A stretch of 64,000 nt of DNA from Thermophilibacter mediterraneus (GTDB taxonomy: Bacteria > Actinomycetota > Coriobacteriia > Coriobacteriales > Atopobiaceae), in NCBI RefSeq assembly GCF_900119385.1, contig NZ_FPKO01000009.1:147405-211404 (forward strand), in the 5' to 3' direction. Within the stretch, counting starts at the first letter, position 1, and each line of letters begins with the position of its first letter. Below, piece after piece: positions 42,041 through 50,519 of this stretch. The notes under the pieces were generated by a model, which was not told the DNA's origin, did not search any database, and saw only the letters and a list, made by a program, of their open reading frames with translations. A program made the translations under genes and the position numbers.

Positions 42041-43104
42041 TAGCCCTCGCTGTCGTCGGCAGTGGTGACGGTCGCGATGACGTGGCCGTACGGGTTGGGC
42101 AGGACGGGGACGAAGAGGCCGCTCGCCTTGGTCCAGGTGGCCACAGGGTCGGGCGTGTCCCACGTGGTGACGGTCACGAACTGGCTCTGGCGCTTGCTGT
42201 CGAACGCGCCGCCCTGCTCGCGCTCCTCGGGCGTGACGCCCCAGAGGCCGGTGCCGAGAGTGCCGTCAGCGCCGGTGGCGGTGACCACGAAAGCCTCGTC
42301 GGGGAAGAAGTTGCGCTGCTCGACGTAGGGCTCGCCCTTCTCGTTGGTCTTCAGCACGCCGTACTTGTCGGTGTCGGTCACGATGGTGATGCCGAACTGG
42401 TCGAAGAAGAGGGCGTTGATCTGGGCCATGGTTGGCAGGATGCCGACGCCGCTGGTGCCGAAGATGGCCTTCTGGATGGTCTGGTTGGCCTTGATTTTCT
42501 GGACGATGGCCTTGGAGGTGATGGCGATGTTGGGCGTGGAGCCGTTCTTCTCGGCGGTGTCCACCCAGCCGTTGACGTCGCCCAGGACGTCGGCGGTGGC
42601 GTCGCTCCAATCGCCGGAGACGCGGTTCTCGTCGGGGACGTCGTAATCGACCACGAAGTCGAGGCCGTTCTCCTGGATGACCGCCTTGCCCTTGGCGATG
42701 GCATCGACCTTGGCCATCTCGGCGCGGGTCACGACCATCTCAGCCATGCGGGCGATGTCATCGAAGACGTAGTTGCGCGTGGAGTCCATGTCCATCGCCA
42801 TGCCCTGGGTGAGCTTCGCAACGTTCTCGGTGAGGTTGATCTTCTCCTTGATCAGAAGCTCCTCGACGCTGACGCGCTCGAAGGGCACGCGGGACGCGAT
42901 GTGCGCCTCGGTGTCGTAGGCGTGGACCATGGCCACCTGCGGCAGGTTGCCGTTGGCGCACAGGCGCGTGTACTCCTGCTTGATGTACTGGGTCTTGCGG
43001 TCGGGGAAGTAGCGGCTGCCGGTGTAGTTGCGGGCGACCGCGAAGTTCTGGCTAAAGTCCAGAAGCTCCTTCTCGGTGATGAGGCCGGAGAGGGTGTTAG
43101 GCAT
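42040..43104 (-). CDS. Major capsid protein (protein E family)
   Basis: A 354-aa protein of the phage major capsid protein E group, HK97 fold. Visible segments: LTENVAKLTQGMAMDMDSTR, DVNGWVDTAEKNGSTPNIAI, a long beta-rich axial domain with GITIVTDTDKYGV and VEQRNFFPDEAFVV. A separate scaffold lies two genes upstream, consistent with this family. It forms the capsid shell. Confidence 0.88.
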   Translation of the reverse strand: MPNTLSGLITEKELLDFSQNFAVARNYTGSRYFPDRKTQYIKQEYTRLCANGNLPQVAMVHAYDTEAHIASRVPFERVSVEELLIKEKINLTENVAKLTQGMAMDMDSTRNYVFDDIARMAEMVVTRAEMAKVDAIAKGKAVIQENGLDFVVDYDVPDENRVSGDWSDATADVLGDVNGWVDTAEKNGSTPNIAITSKAIVQKIKANQTIQKAIFGTSGVGILPTMAQINALFFDQFGITIVTDTDKYGVLKTNEKGEPYVEQRNFFPDEAFVVTATGADGTLGTGLWGVTPEEREQGGAFDSKRQSQFVTVTTWDTPDPVATWTKASGLFVPVLPNPYGHVIATVTTADDSEG

Positions 43105-43122
43105 TTTGCTCGCTCCTTTCTG

Positions 43123-43569
43123 TTAGACGAGGTGGAGGCCCTGCTTGGCGAAGGTCTCCTTCTGCGCAAGCGCCTCACTGGAAACGCGGTCGGCGCGGAC
43201 GCGGCCAGCGACGACCACGGCCACGGGGTAGGCCGCGTCTGCGGTCATGTCGTAGTCCTCAAGGACGACGCCCTCGACCGGAGCCGTGCTCTTTGCGTAG
43301 TAGGTGGCGTCGGGCTGGGGGCTGCTGTCCTCGGAGAGGGTGTACTCCCCGTCGGCAAGCTCGTACCAGCCCTTGGCGCTGGGGTTCTCGCTGCCGGGTT
43401 CCGCGACGGGCGTGTAGACGTCGCCGCCGCCGAAGAGCGTGCCCGCCTTGACGATGCCGTCATCGTCGGCCATGTCTGCGGTGGCCTGCTTCGTCTTGGT
43501 GACGAGGCCGACCTCGCTCTCAAGGATGTTCAGGCTCTCGCCGAACTGCTCGGAAGTGTAGAAAGGCAT
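43123..43569 (-). CDS. Capsid-associated (decoration/head fibre-like) protein
   Basis: A 148-aa protein (MPFYTSEQFGESLNILESEV) with a short helical start and a beta-rich body that is acidic. Position between scaffold and major capsid is where decoration or head-stabilising proteins are found. I do not recognise a family with certainty. Its ATG overlaps the scaffold stop (TAATG). Confidence 0.6.
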   Translation of the reverse strand: MPFYTSEQFGESLNILESEVGLVTKTKQATADMADDDGIVKAGTLFGGGDVYTPVAEPGSENPSAKGWYELADGEYTLSEDSSPQPDATYYAKSTAPVEGVVLEDYDMTADAAYPVAVVVAGRVRADRVSSEALAQKETFAKQGLHLV

Positions 43570-44213
43570 TATTCCTTCCCTCCGTTCTGGTTGGCTGTCT
43601 TTGTCTGGCTGTACTTCTGTGCGAATGCGGCACCGAAGCTGACCTCGTTGGGCTTCGGGTCGGCCTTGGGGATCTCGCGCTTGAGCTGACGCTGAACCGC
43701 CTCGTTGACCGCCTTGGGCCACAGCTCCTTGAGCTGGTCGATGGCCGCGCCGGTCTTGTCGGCGTCCGCGCTCACGAACATCGCGAGCAGGTCATCGCCG
43801 AGGTTGATGTCGGCGGCCGCAAGCTCGCGGCGCGCGATTGCGGTCTGCTGCGTGAGGTCGCGCTCCTGCTCAAGCGCCTCCTTCTCGGCGCGGAGCTTCT
43901 TGGCCTCGTACTTGGCGCGCTGAAGCTCGGTCATGTTCTCAAGCTTCTGGGCCTCGGTCTGCTTGCCAGCGGCCTCGTCCTCGATCTGCTTGCGAATCTC
44001 GCGCTCCATCTTTGCGCGCTCGCGTGCGAGGCGCTTCTGGATGATCTCGTCAAGGTCGTCATCCGTGTACTTGGCCTCGCCGGTCGCGGCGTCTCCGCCC
44101 TCGCCGGTAGTGCCTTCGCCCTCGCCGCCGTCACCAGCGGGTTCGGTTCCCTGCGGGTCGATGCCCGTGGGCTCGACGTCGTTGGGGTCGATTCCGAGCT
44201 GTGCCTTGGTCAT
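43569..44213 (-). CDS. Phage scaffolding protein (DUF4355-like)
   Basis: A 214-aa protein with an acidic, Gly/Glu-rich N-terminus (about 1-50), a long charged coiled coil (about 50-130, KRLARERAKMEREIRKQIED) and the DUF4355 C-terminus (DDLLAMFVSADADKTGAAID, then EVSFGAAFAQ). It guides capsid assembly and then leaves the shell. AAGGAG lies 6 bases before the ATG at 44213. Confidence 0.88.
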   Translation of the reverse strand: MTKAQLGIDPNDVEPTGIDPQGTEPAGDGGEGEGTTGEGGDAATGEAKYTDDDLDEIIQKRLARERAKMEREIRKQIEDEAAGKQTEAQKLENMTELQRAKYEAKKLRAEKEALEQERDLTQQTAIARRELAAADINLGDDLLAMFVSADADKTGAAIDQLKELWPKAVNEAVQRQLKREIPKADPKPNEVSFGAAFAQKYSQTKTANQNGGKE

Positions 44214-44243
44214 CGGTGTCTCCTTCGCTTCCATAGGGTTTTT

Positions 44244-44323
44244 CGTGGCCCATGCCTGCACGAGCCGTAGCTTTTTACGTGGTCCACGCCTGCACGCTCC
44301 GTGGCTTTTAACGTCGTCAACGC
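44244..44323 (-). repeat. Tandem 33/34-bp repeats upstream of the scaffold gene
   Basis: Two tandem units (44244-44277 and 44278-44310) share CGTGG-CCA-GCCTGCACG-CCGT-GCTTTT with few changes. A third, partial unit starts at 44312 (CGTCGTCAACGC). They lie between a terminator and the scaffold gene, in non-coding DNA. A role in late transcription, mRNA structure or packaging is possible. Confidence 0.7.
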
Positions 44324-44335
44324 TCGGACGGCATG

Positions 44336-44357
44336 AAAAAGGCCCCTTGCCGGGGCC
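44336..44357 (-). terminator. Rho-independent terminator
   Basis: On the minus strand GGCCCC-GGCAA-GGGGCC is followed by TTTTTC, 3 bases past the stop of the HExxH-bearing gene. It separates that gene from the scaffold/capsid operon. Confidence 0.85.
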
Positions 44358-44360
44358 GTC

Positions 44361-44765
44361 TCATTGCTTGGATATGCGCTTCTTCTTCCACTTGAAGTGC
44401 CGCTCGATGAGGTAGAGCGATATGTCCTGCACGACGTAGGCAAGCAGCTCCTCGCCGGGGCTCTCCTCGCCGAAGCTCTTCAGGTAGTGGCGCGCCACGT
44501 GCACCGACTCATGGGCGAGCAGCGACGCGTCTACTGCGGCGTCGTAGTCTGTGCATGGGGTCATCCACACGAGGTAGATGGTCTCCTCGCTGCCGGGGAC
44601 GCGGAGGAACGAGGTCGTGGCCTGCCTGCCGACGAGGCTCTTCCAGTCCTCCTCGTATTCCCTGCCCTCAAGCCTGCGAATGGCCTTGCGCGCCTTCTTC
44701 TCGGAGTGCACGAGCCTTATCTCAAGCTCGGGAAGCGCGCCGCCGCCTATGACGTCGAACTTCAT
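44361..44765 (-). CDS. Small HExxH-like (HESVH) putative metalloprotease
   Basis: A 134-aa protein with LLAHESVHVARHYLKSFGEE in its second half. The HESVH sequence, followed by a conserved Glu-rich GEELLAYVVQ helix, fits the zinc-binding site of small metallopeptidases (gluzincin-like third ligand). The first half is beta-rich. It overlaps the thioredoxin-like gene by 4 bp, and the pair is bracketed by two terminators. The substrate is unknown; a phage head-maturation role or an anti-host role are both open. Confidence 0.6.
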   Translation of the reverse strand: MKFDVIGGGALPELEIRLVHSEKKARKAIRRLEGREYEEDWKSLVGRQATTSFLRVPGSEETIYLVWMTPCTDYDAAVDASLLAHESVHVARHYLKSFGEESPGEELLAYVVQDISLYLIERHFKWKKKRISKQ

Positions 44766-45058
44766 GCAATCACGTCCTCAAGGGTCAGAACTTCGCCCTC
44801 GTGCGTGATGATGGCCTCAAGCTGCTCCTCGTCAATCATGGCCGAGAAGCGGAACTCCTCCTTGCCGTTGTGCTCCACGATGATCGTGGGCACCTTGGTC
44901 ACGGGGATGAGCGCGTTCGCCTGGGCGAAGCGCGCGTCGTAGCGCGCGTGCACCTCGATTGCGTCAGGGTAGCTCTCGATGAGCGGGTCGATGACGCGCT
45001 CCTTGTAGTCCCGGCAAGGCTGGCAGTTCGCGTTGCCGAGGTATACGAGATGTCGCAA
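44762..45058 (-). CDS. Thioredoxin-like protein with CQPC motif
   Basis: A 98-aa thioredoxin-fold protein: beta start (LRHLVYLGNA), the CQPC redox motif at about residues 12-15, the cis-Pro loop KVPTIIV, then a helical end. It starts at TTG 45058, with AGGAGG 7 bases upstream. It may reduce phage or host disulfides, or serve as a processivity factor as thioredoxin does for T7 polymerase. Its pairing with a metalloprotease-like gene is unusual. Confidence 0.75.
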   Translation of the reverse strand: MRHLVYLGNANCQPCRDYKERVIDPLIESYPDAIEVHARYDARFAQANALIPVTKVPTIIVEHNGKEEFRFSAMIDEEQLEAIITHEGEVLTLEDVIA

Positions 45059-45079
45059 CTGGCACCTCCTTTCGGCATG

Positions 45080-45100
45080 AAAAAGGCCCCTTGCGGGGCC
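45080..45100 (-). terminator. Rho-independent terminator
   Basis: On the minus strand GGCCCC-GCAA-GGGGCC is followed by TTTTTC, 9 bases past the stop of the candidate immunity gene. Confidence 0.85.
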
Positions 45101-45108
45101 TGACTTGG

Positions 45109-45351
45109 TTATTCGTCCTCTTCCGTCGGATAGAGGCTGTCGAGAACTGCGAACGCTTCGTCCGGAGTTGACATCCTTGCGTCATCGCCGGATACGAGAA
45201 TCACGAGCGGCGGTCCGGTGCACACGAACTCTCCGGGCGGGATGTCGGCGATTGTCGGCTCGTACACGTCGAACCCATTCCACTCTCCGGCATGCTCGCA
45301 TCCGTCGTAGCCCTGCGACCTTGCGTACCTCTCGACCTCTCGCAGCGTCAT
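45109..45351 (-). CDS. Small acidic protein, candidate immunity to the MuF toxin
   Basis: An 80-aa acidic protein (MTLREVERYARSQGYDGCEH, then PPGEFVCTGPPLVILVSGDD). Its ATG overlaps the stop of the MuF-toxin gene by 4 bp and a terminator follows. A small acidic protein directly behind a polymorphic toxin domain is the usual immunity arrangement. No family was recognised, so this role is inferred from position. Confidence 0.6.
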   Translation of the reverse strand: MTLREVERYARSQGYDGCEHAGEWNGFDVYEPTIADIPPGEFVCTGPPLVILVSGDDARMSTPDEAFAVLDSLYPTEEDE

Positions 45352-47033
45352 CTCTCCACCCCCCTCATGATCTTGTTCGCGGTGTCGATGTCAATCTCCA
45401 TGTTATCGACCCGCAGCGCCTTCGGTGCACATGAGTATTTTCTCCCATGCCACGTCTCAGTATACTTCAGGCGCTCAAGATACTCTAGCAGGGCGTTTCT
45501 GGTCTCCGTGGTCTTCCTGCCTCGGACGGACCGTTCTCCGTAGATGAGCTTGCGACGCTCGATCTCCTCTGCGGTGTAGACCTTCGTCACGATGTCCTCG
45601 CCGCGATACGACCGGTCGCATTGGGGGTCGTACATCACGAGGGTTCCCGAGCTGTCCTTGGATATGCACACGATGTGGCCTATCCTGCTCCGGCCCTTCC
45701 AGTTGAACCGGATCTCGTATCGGTTTCCCTTCTCTATGACCTTCTCAAGCCACTTGTAGCACTGCTTCGCCGTCTTGACGGACGTGTCCTGCATGAACTC
45801 TGGGCGCTCCCCGGTCTCGGGGTTCTTCCATGCGATTCTCGCGTCGCGCGCAAGCTCGTCCATGCCGCCGTACCGGGACCGGACCTCGACGTCGTAGCCC
45901 CTGCGCCGCGCCTCGTACGTAACGACGCACGACTGGCAGTTCGTCTGCCACTCCCTTCCTTCCAGGAAGTGCGGATTCACCCTTCCGCTGTCCGCGTCAT
46001 CGTGGCTCATCGGCGCTCCCGGATTGATTCCGGCTATCTCGGGCATGGACCTTCCGCGCTCGACCTTCGCGCTCTCCGGCGGCGTCGAGCCGTGACGCGA
46101 GGCGTACTCGGCCTCCCATTCCTCGTAGTCGGGAACCTCGATGGTGTAGCCACAGCGGCACCACGGGTGCATGGGCGGGAAGTTCACACCGGGCTCGCGC
46201 TCATCGAAGCGCGCCGGGTGCGCAAGCTGCTCGCGCTCAAGCGCCTTGCAGACCTCGCACGCCCTTGCGTCGGCGCACGCCAGCGCGTAGTACTCGTACT
46301 CGCTCTGGTGCACCTGCGCCTGCGCCTCGTTGGTGAGGAACGTGCCCTCGGTGAAGACGAGGCGGCGGATGTCGCGCTCGGACACTCCCTCGAACCGCTC
46401 CTTGAGCGCCTTGACTGCCTTCTCGTAGGAGTCGCCGCGCGCGACCATCTGCGCGAAGTCATCGTTAAGGTAGGCGGCAAGCTTCTCACGGTTGTTCCAG
46501 ATCTTTTCGCTGTAGCTCTCGCCCTTGGACCATCGGCGTCCGACGGTCGCGGATACGAGCTGCGAGTCGATGCTGTAGAACTCCTTGCCGAAGCCCATCT
46601 CCTCGGCGGTCAGGTTGGCCGACCGCTGGGCGAGCTTCTTGAAGTGCTCGTCAAGCTCCTCCTGCTCGATGGCCCCGATCTCAAGCTGCTGCAAGCGGAT
46701 GGCCGTCTGGATGCCCTCAAGCCGGTTCAGCTTGTAGATGGACTCGCGCACCGGCATGAGGTCGGCGTACTGCGGGTACTTCTCCGCGAAGTCGTCCATG
46801 CGCTCCATGAGCAGCTTGCGGTCGGTGTCGGACAGGTCGTGCAGGAGGTCTCGGTAGCGGATGACGTTCTGCTCGCCGTACTGCTGGTAGTAGGCCGCTA
46901 TCTCCCGCTCAAGCTGCCGCGCCTGCCTGTCGTAGACCTTGGCGAGGCGCTTGTTAAGGCGCTCCTCGTCGGCCTCCATCTGCGCAAGCAGCTCCTTGCG
47001 GCGGCCTGCCCAGTAGTCGGCGTCCCTAGTCAT
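45348..47033 (-). CDS. MuF minor head protein fused to a papain-like toxin domain
   Basis: A 561-aa protein. Residues about 1-300 are a MuF/SPP1 gp7-type minor head protein: helical start, then CADARACEVCKALE and HPWCRCGYTIEV, the Cys-rich end of the family. A linker (about 300-340) leads to a C-terminal domain of about 220 aa with NCQSCVVTYEARRRGYDVE (Cys366/Cys369), SRIGHIVCIS (His453) and VMYDPQCDRSY (Asp469). This is the Cys-His-Asp pattern of papain-fold toxin/glutamine-deamidase-like domains. MuF proteins enter the target cell with DNA, so the domain could act on the new host or on competitors. Confidence 0.78.
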   Translation of the reverse strand: MTRDADYWAGRRKELLAQMEADEERLNKRLAKVYDRQARQLEREIAAYYQQYGEQNVIRYRDLLHDLSDTDRKLLMERMDDFAEKYPQYADLMPVRESIYKLNRLEGIQTAIRLQQLEIGAIEQEELDEHFKKLAQRSANLTAEEMGFGKEFYSIDSQLVSATVGRRWSKGESYSEKIWNNREKLAAYLNDDFAQMVARGDSYEKAVKALKERFEGVSERDIRRLVFTEGTFLTNEAQAQVHQSEYEYYALACADARACEVCKALEREQLAHPARFDEREPGVNFPPMHPWCRCGYTIEVPDYEEWEAEYASRHGSTPPESAKVERGRSMPEIAGINPGAPMSHDDADSGRVNPHFLEGREWQTNCQSCVVTYEARRRGYDVEVRSRYGGMDELARDARIAWKNPETGERPEFMQDTSVKTAKQCYKWLEKVIEKGNRYEIRFNWKGRSRIGHIVCISKDSSGTLVMYDPQCDRSYRGEDIVTKVYTAEEIERRKLIYGERSVRGRKTTETRNALLEYLERLKYTETWHGRKYSCAPKALRVDNMEIDIDTANKIMRGVER

Positions 47034-47421
47034 CGGCCCCCGCGAGGATGGCGTCGATCAGCTCGGCCTTGGTGCTGCCTTTGGCCACGTGGATGCCGCT
47101 CTGCTCCGCGAGGTCGTAGAGCTGCGGATTGGTCATCTTCTTCAGCGCGGCGCGCTCGTCATCGTCGGCGGCGGGCTTCTCGGCCTCCTTCGGCTCCTCG
47201 ATGGGCTTTCGCTCGTCAGCGTCGATGGCATGCCTCCCGTCAGTCACGACGAGGAAGCGCGCGTCGGCGTAGCCGTCGGCGAACCTGACCCAGCCGTGCT
47301 CGACGGTCTCAGCGTCGTAGTCGCCCGCCGAGATCTGGCGCACGACCTTAGAGCCGGGGACCGGCTCCTTGCGGACGTTGAGCTTCATGCCCTCCTTGTC
47401 AGGGCTGTACGTTGCCTTCAT
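47026..47421 (-). CDS. SH3-like plus Rho-N/SAP-like head-region protein
   Basis: A 131-aa protein. The N-terminus (KLNVRKEPVPGSKVVRQISA, EHGWVRFADGYADARFLVV) is a bacterial SH3-like fold. After a charged linker the C-terminus MTNPQLYDLAEQSGIHVAKG resembles a Rho N-terminal/SAP-like helix-turn motif that may bind nucleic acid. It lies between portal and MuF genes and overlaps both by a few bases. Probably a minor head component. Confidence 0.65.
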   Translation of the reverse strand: MKATYSPDKEGMKLNVRKEPVPGSKVVRQISAGDYDAETVEHGWVRFADGYADARFLVVTDGRHAIDADERKPIEEPKEAEKPAADDDERAALKKMTNPQLYDLAEQSGIHVAKGSTKAELIDAILAGADD

Positions 47422-48826
47422 CTGTCTCCTCCGTTTCCGTCATGGCCTGCTCAGGCAGGCGGTTGGTCGGGAAGCCCTCCACCACAGAGGACTGAACCCG
47501 CTGCTCCTTCTCATCTGCCATGCGCTCGATCTCCTTCTTGGGCTCGTCCACGCACGACAGCAGCCCGAGCAGCGTCTCCTGGGAGACGATGCCGGACAGG
47601 GACTGAACGACGCTCGCCTCGGCCTCGACGTCCTGCGGCATGTTGCGGTGCATCGTGATCTCCACCGCCTGCCAGTCATCGCCCTCGAAGGGCTTGTCGG
47701 GGTAGTTGGCGAGCAGGCGCAGGCGCTCCTGGATGCCGAGCACGAACTTGCGCTCCTTGTTACGGGCGAGGTTGTTCATCGGCATCATGCGCATCTTGAG
47801 CGCCGTGCCCGATGCCGTTGAGAAGGATTCGTCCGTGATGTCGGGCACCATGGAAAGCTTGAAGATGAGGTTTTCCAGGCGAGTGACGAGGTTTTCCTGC
47901 GCGGTGTCGGCGTCCGGCTTCTGCAGGAAGTAGACCTTCGGCGCGCCGCCGCCCTCGCCCGAGTCCCACAGGTTGATGAGCTTGTACTCACGGAGATCGG
48001 CCTTCCAGTCCTCATCGAGCTTCGTGCCCTCGACCACCATGTAGGCGTCTGAGAAGTACTCGACGTCGTTGGCCTTCTCGGAAAGCACGCGGTTGTAAGC
48101 CTCGATGAGGTTCAGAACTCCCTCATAGAGTCCGCGCCGCTCGCCATTCTGCACGAACTGGACGGCGGGCACGTCGCCGAAGTAGTGGTCCTCAGCCTCG
48201 CCGATTTCGAGCGTGCCGCTCGCGCTGTCGAAGTGGTAGACCTTCGTGGCGTCCGAGAAGCTGCCGACGATGCGGCTCTCCTCGTCGTATGCGTAGCGCA
48301 CGAAGTAGATCTTGCGGTGCAGCACGGAGTCATCGAAGACCATGAACGACGTGAGCGGGCTCACCGCGACGCTGCGCGGGCGGCCCTCGTCATCCTGGTA
48401 GAACATCTCGTAGCTGACGCCGAACTTCGAGCACATCTTGCTCAGCTCGGCGTCGGTGTCCTCCTGGTGGTTCCGCGCCATGTAGTCGGCCAGGTAGGCG
48501 TCCTTCGCGTCCTCCTCGTGCCTCACGTCCACGGGGACGCCGATGAAGTAGCCCTCGAAGGTCTCGGTGATGTCGTATGCCATGTCGGCCGCGAGGCGGT
48601 TGTCGGGCTTGTACGGCTCCTTCTTGGGACGCCCGAAGATCTCGTAGTGCGTCTCGTACGCCTCGCCGAGGTACCGCAGGCGCGGCAGGTGGTTCTCGCG
48701 GTGGGCGTCGATTAGGCGCTGCAGGAGCGTAGCGTCCATCACCGTCCCGGCAGGGAGCGTGAAGTCGTCGCTTACGGGCTCCTGGCCGAGCTGGTCGTAG
48801 TAGAAGCTGTGGAACTCGTGGGTCAT
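47399..48826 (-). CDS. Portal protein (SPP1 gp6-like)
   Basis: A 475-aa portal of the SPP1 gp6 group. Typical segments are the early NHLPRLRYLGEAYETHYEIF, ADMAYDITETFEGYFIGVPV, VSYEMFYQDDEGRPRSVAVS and the helical VLNLIEAYNRVLSEKANDVE, then the NNLARNKERKFVLGI helix region. It forms the dodecameric channel for DNA packaging and ejection. It follows the large terminase with a one-base gap. Confidence 0.9.
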   Translation of the reverse strand: MTHEFHSFYYDQLGQEPVSDDFTLPAGTVMDATLLQRLIDAHRENHLPRLRYLGEAYETHYEIFGRPKKEPYKPDNRLAADMAYDITETFEGYFIGVPVDVRHEEDAKDAYLADYMARNHQEDTDAELSKMCSKFGVSYEMFYQDDEGRPRSVAVSPLTSFMVFDDSVLHRKIYFVRYAYDEESRIVGSFSDATKVYHFDSASGTLEIGEAEDHYFGDVPAVQFVQNGERRGLYEGVLNLIEAYNRVLSEKANDVEYFSDAYMVVEGTKLDEDWKADLREYKLINLWDSGEGGGAPKVYFLQKPDADTAQENLVTRLENLIFKLSMVPDITDESFSTASGTALKMRMMPMNNLARNKERKFVLGIQERLRLLANYPDKPFEGDDWQAVEITMHRNMPQDVEAEASVVQSLSGIVSQETLLGLLSCVDEPKKEIERMADEKEQRVQSSVVEGFPTNRLPEQAMTETEETDEGNVQP

Positions 48827-48827
48827 G

Positions 48828-50111
48828 TCACACCCCCTCCTTGAATCCCCTGATCTGCGGGCGCTGGCCGTACGCCCTTATCGCCGATGCCAGCGAGTCG
48901 GGCATGTCGTCGTGCTCCGCGTTCTCGTTGTAGTCGAGCACCTGGTTCACAGCCTCCGCGTCGAGCGGGTACGCGTCGCAGTCGAGCAGGCGCAGGCCCG
49001 CCCACTCGGCGCGCAGGTAGGTGCTCACCTTGATGAACTTGTTCTGGTTCTCCGTGTAGCCACGGCACGGGTGGCCCATGCGGATGATTCGCTTGCGCAG
49101 GTAGCCCTTGTCGGCGTTCTTCTCGCAGAAGATCGTGCCGATGCGAAGCTCCTTGCACAGGCGCAGAATCTCGGGCAGGCAGTCATCGACATGCCTCTCG
49201 GGCCAAAGCCTGATGTAGGCGCGCCAGCCGTCCGGCGTCTTGGCGAGCGCCGTGAATGCCGTGCCGTCCTTGCCGCCGTAGGCGGCGTCGATGTGGCCGA
49301 TGCCGTCGTGCAGCTCGCGCGGGTCGCCGAAGTAGCGCGGCTCCTTGAACATGGCCTCCTCGTCCGCGATGTGCTTGAGCTTGTAGTTCGCGGCGAAGAG
49401 CGACACGCTCATGCTGCGCTCTATCTTCGCCAGCTCGTCGCGGTCGATGAGGCCCGTGCTGTAGCAGTCGTACTTGACGATGTTCGGCATGAGCGAGAAG
49501 GCATCGTCCTTGTGCCAGGGCGTGCCCGTGTTGAAGATGCGGCCGCCACGGTTCTTGATGTTCTGCAGCTCCTGGTAGATGAGCTTGATTCTGTTGCGCT
49601 CGGCCGCGCTCACGCGGTCCTTGATGTTGATGATGTCGTCGGTGAAAACCCGGTCGGCGTGCTTGCCCGTGAGCGAGCCGCCGCAGCCGAGGCCGAGGAG
49701 CTGCGCCGCGCCGGAGACGCCAAGAACGAGGTTCGTGCTCACCTCGGTCGTGGTGTCCTTGGTGAGCGCGAGGTCGATGCCGTAGAGCGTCTGGCACATC
49801 GAGCGGAAGTAGGCGCTCTTGAGCACGTTGGACGTTGCGGCAAGCACCTCCGCGACGTCCGTGTCCGTCTTGCGCATGAAGATCGTGCGCTGCTCCGGGA
49901 ACAGCAGGATGATGAGCGCCAGCGAGATAGCGATGCACGTGGTCTTGTAGGAGCCACGGTGCGCCTGCAGCGTCTCGTCATCGTCGCCGAAGACCATGGC
50001 TCGAATCCACGCGTCGTGCAGCTCGGTCAGCTTGTCGTAGCCGAGCCTTCTAGCAATCTCTGTCGGGTGGAGGTAGATGAGGTCGATGAGGTCTTGGCGC
50101 TCATCGGCCAT
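48828..50111 (-). CDS. terL: Terminase large subunit
   Basis: A 427-aa DNA-packaging motor. The ATPase half shows an adenine/Walker A region AHRGSYKTT (about 50-58) and Walker B VFTDD (155-159). The nuclease half (about 265-400) has IGHIDAAYGGKDGTAFT, the RNase-H-like first Asp, and late acidic residues (YNENAEHDDMPDSLAS). It overlaps the small terminase stop region and precedes the portal. Confidence 0.93.
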   Translation of the reverse strand: MADERQDLIDLIYLHPTEIARRLGYDKLTELHDAWIRAMVFGDDDETLQAHRGSYKTTCIAISLALIILLFPEQRTIFMRKTDTDVAEVLAATSNVLKSAYFRSMCQTLYGIDLALTKDTTTEVSTNLVLGVSGAAQLLGLGCGGSLTGKHADRVFTDDIINIKDRVSAAERNRIKLIYQELQNIKNRGGRIFNTGTPWHKDDAFSLMPNIVKYDCYSTGLIDRDELAKIERSMSVSLFAANYKLKHIADEEAMFKEPRYFGDPRELHDGIGHIDAAYGGKDGTAFTALAKTPDGWRAYIRLWPERHVDDCLPEILRLCKELRIGTIFCEKNADKGYLRKRIIRMGHPCRGYTENQNKFIKVSTYLRAEWAGLRLLDCDAYPLDAEAVNQVLDYNENAEHDDMPDSLASAIRAYGQRPQIRGFKEGV

Positions 50112-50514
50112 CTGCCTTCTCCTTGGCGGACGCGATCATCTGCTGGATGTCGCTTGCCGCAGCGGCCACCTCGCCGGACACCTCCACCTTGTCGGCGGGC
50201 TTCTCGCCAGCTGTGTCACGGAGGAAGGTGAGCGCCACGACGTCGCCCTCGACGGCCTTCCTGGCCACGGCGAGCACCGCCTTCTGGCCAACGGTTAGGT
50301 TAGCCTCCAGCGTCTCGTCCATGGACAGCGCCTCGATGTCGGCGAGCTTTCCCTTACCCGCTGGCATGTCGAGCACGATTCGAGCCATCTCTCGCATGGC
50401 CTTGCGCTCCCTGCGCTTGGCAGCGGAAGCCTTGCCCGCCTTTCGCGCGCTCTCTCGTCGTTGCTTCGCCGTTCGGTCGCGCGTCGGCTTGATCAGGTTC
50501 TGCTCGTTCGCCAC
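50101..50514 (-). CDS. Terminase small subunit-like protein
   Basis: A 137-aa protein starting at GTG 50514 with GGGGGAGG upstream. The N-terminus is very basic (KPTRDRTAKQRRESARKAGK), then a helical region (GQKAVLAVARKAVEGDVVAL) and an acidic tail with KVEVSGEV, typical of small terminases that recognise the packaging site. It overlaps the large subunit by 11 bp. Confidence 0.75.
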   Translation of the reverse strand: MANEQNLIKPTRDRTAKQRRESARKAGKASAAKRRERKAMREMARIVLDMPAGKGKLADIEALSMDETLEANLTVGQKAVLAVARKAVEGDVVALTFLRDTAGEKPADKVEVSGEVAAAASDIQQMIASAKEKADGR

Positions 50515-50519
50515 GTCGC

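Noticed and set aside
45621..47288. 555-codon plus-strand open frame
   Set aside because: It is antisense to the MuF-toxin gene, Leu/Arg/Val-rich with no domain, and has no promoter or terminator of its own.
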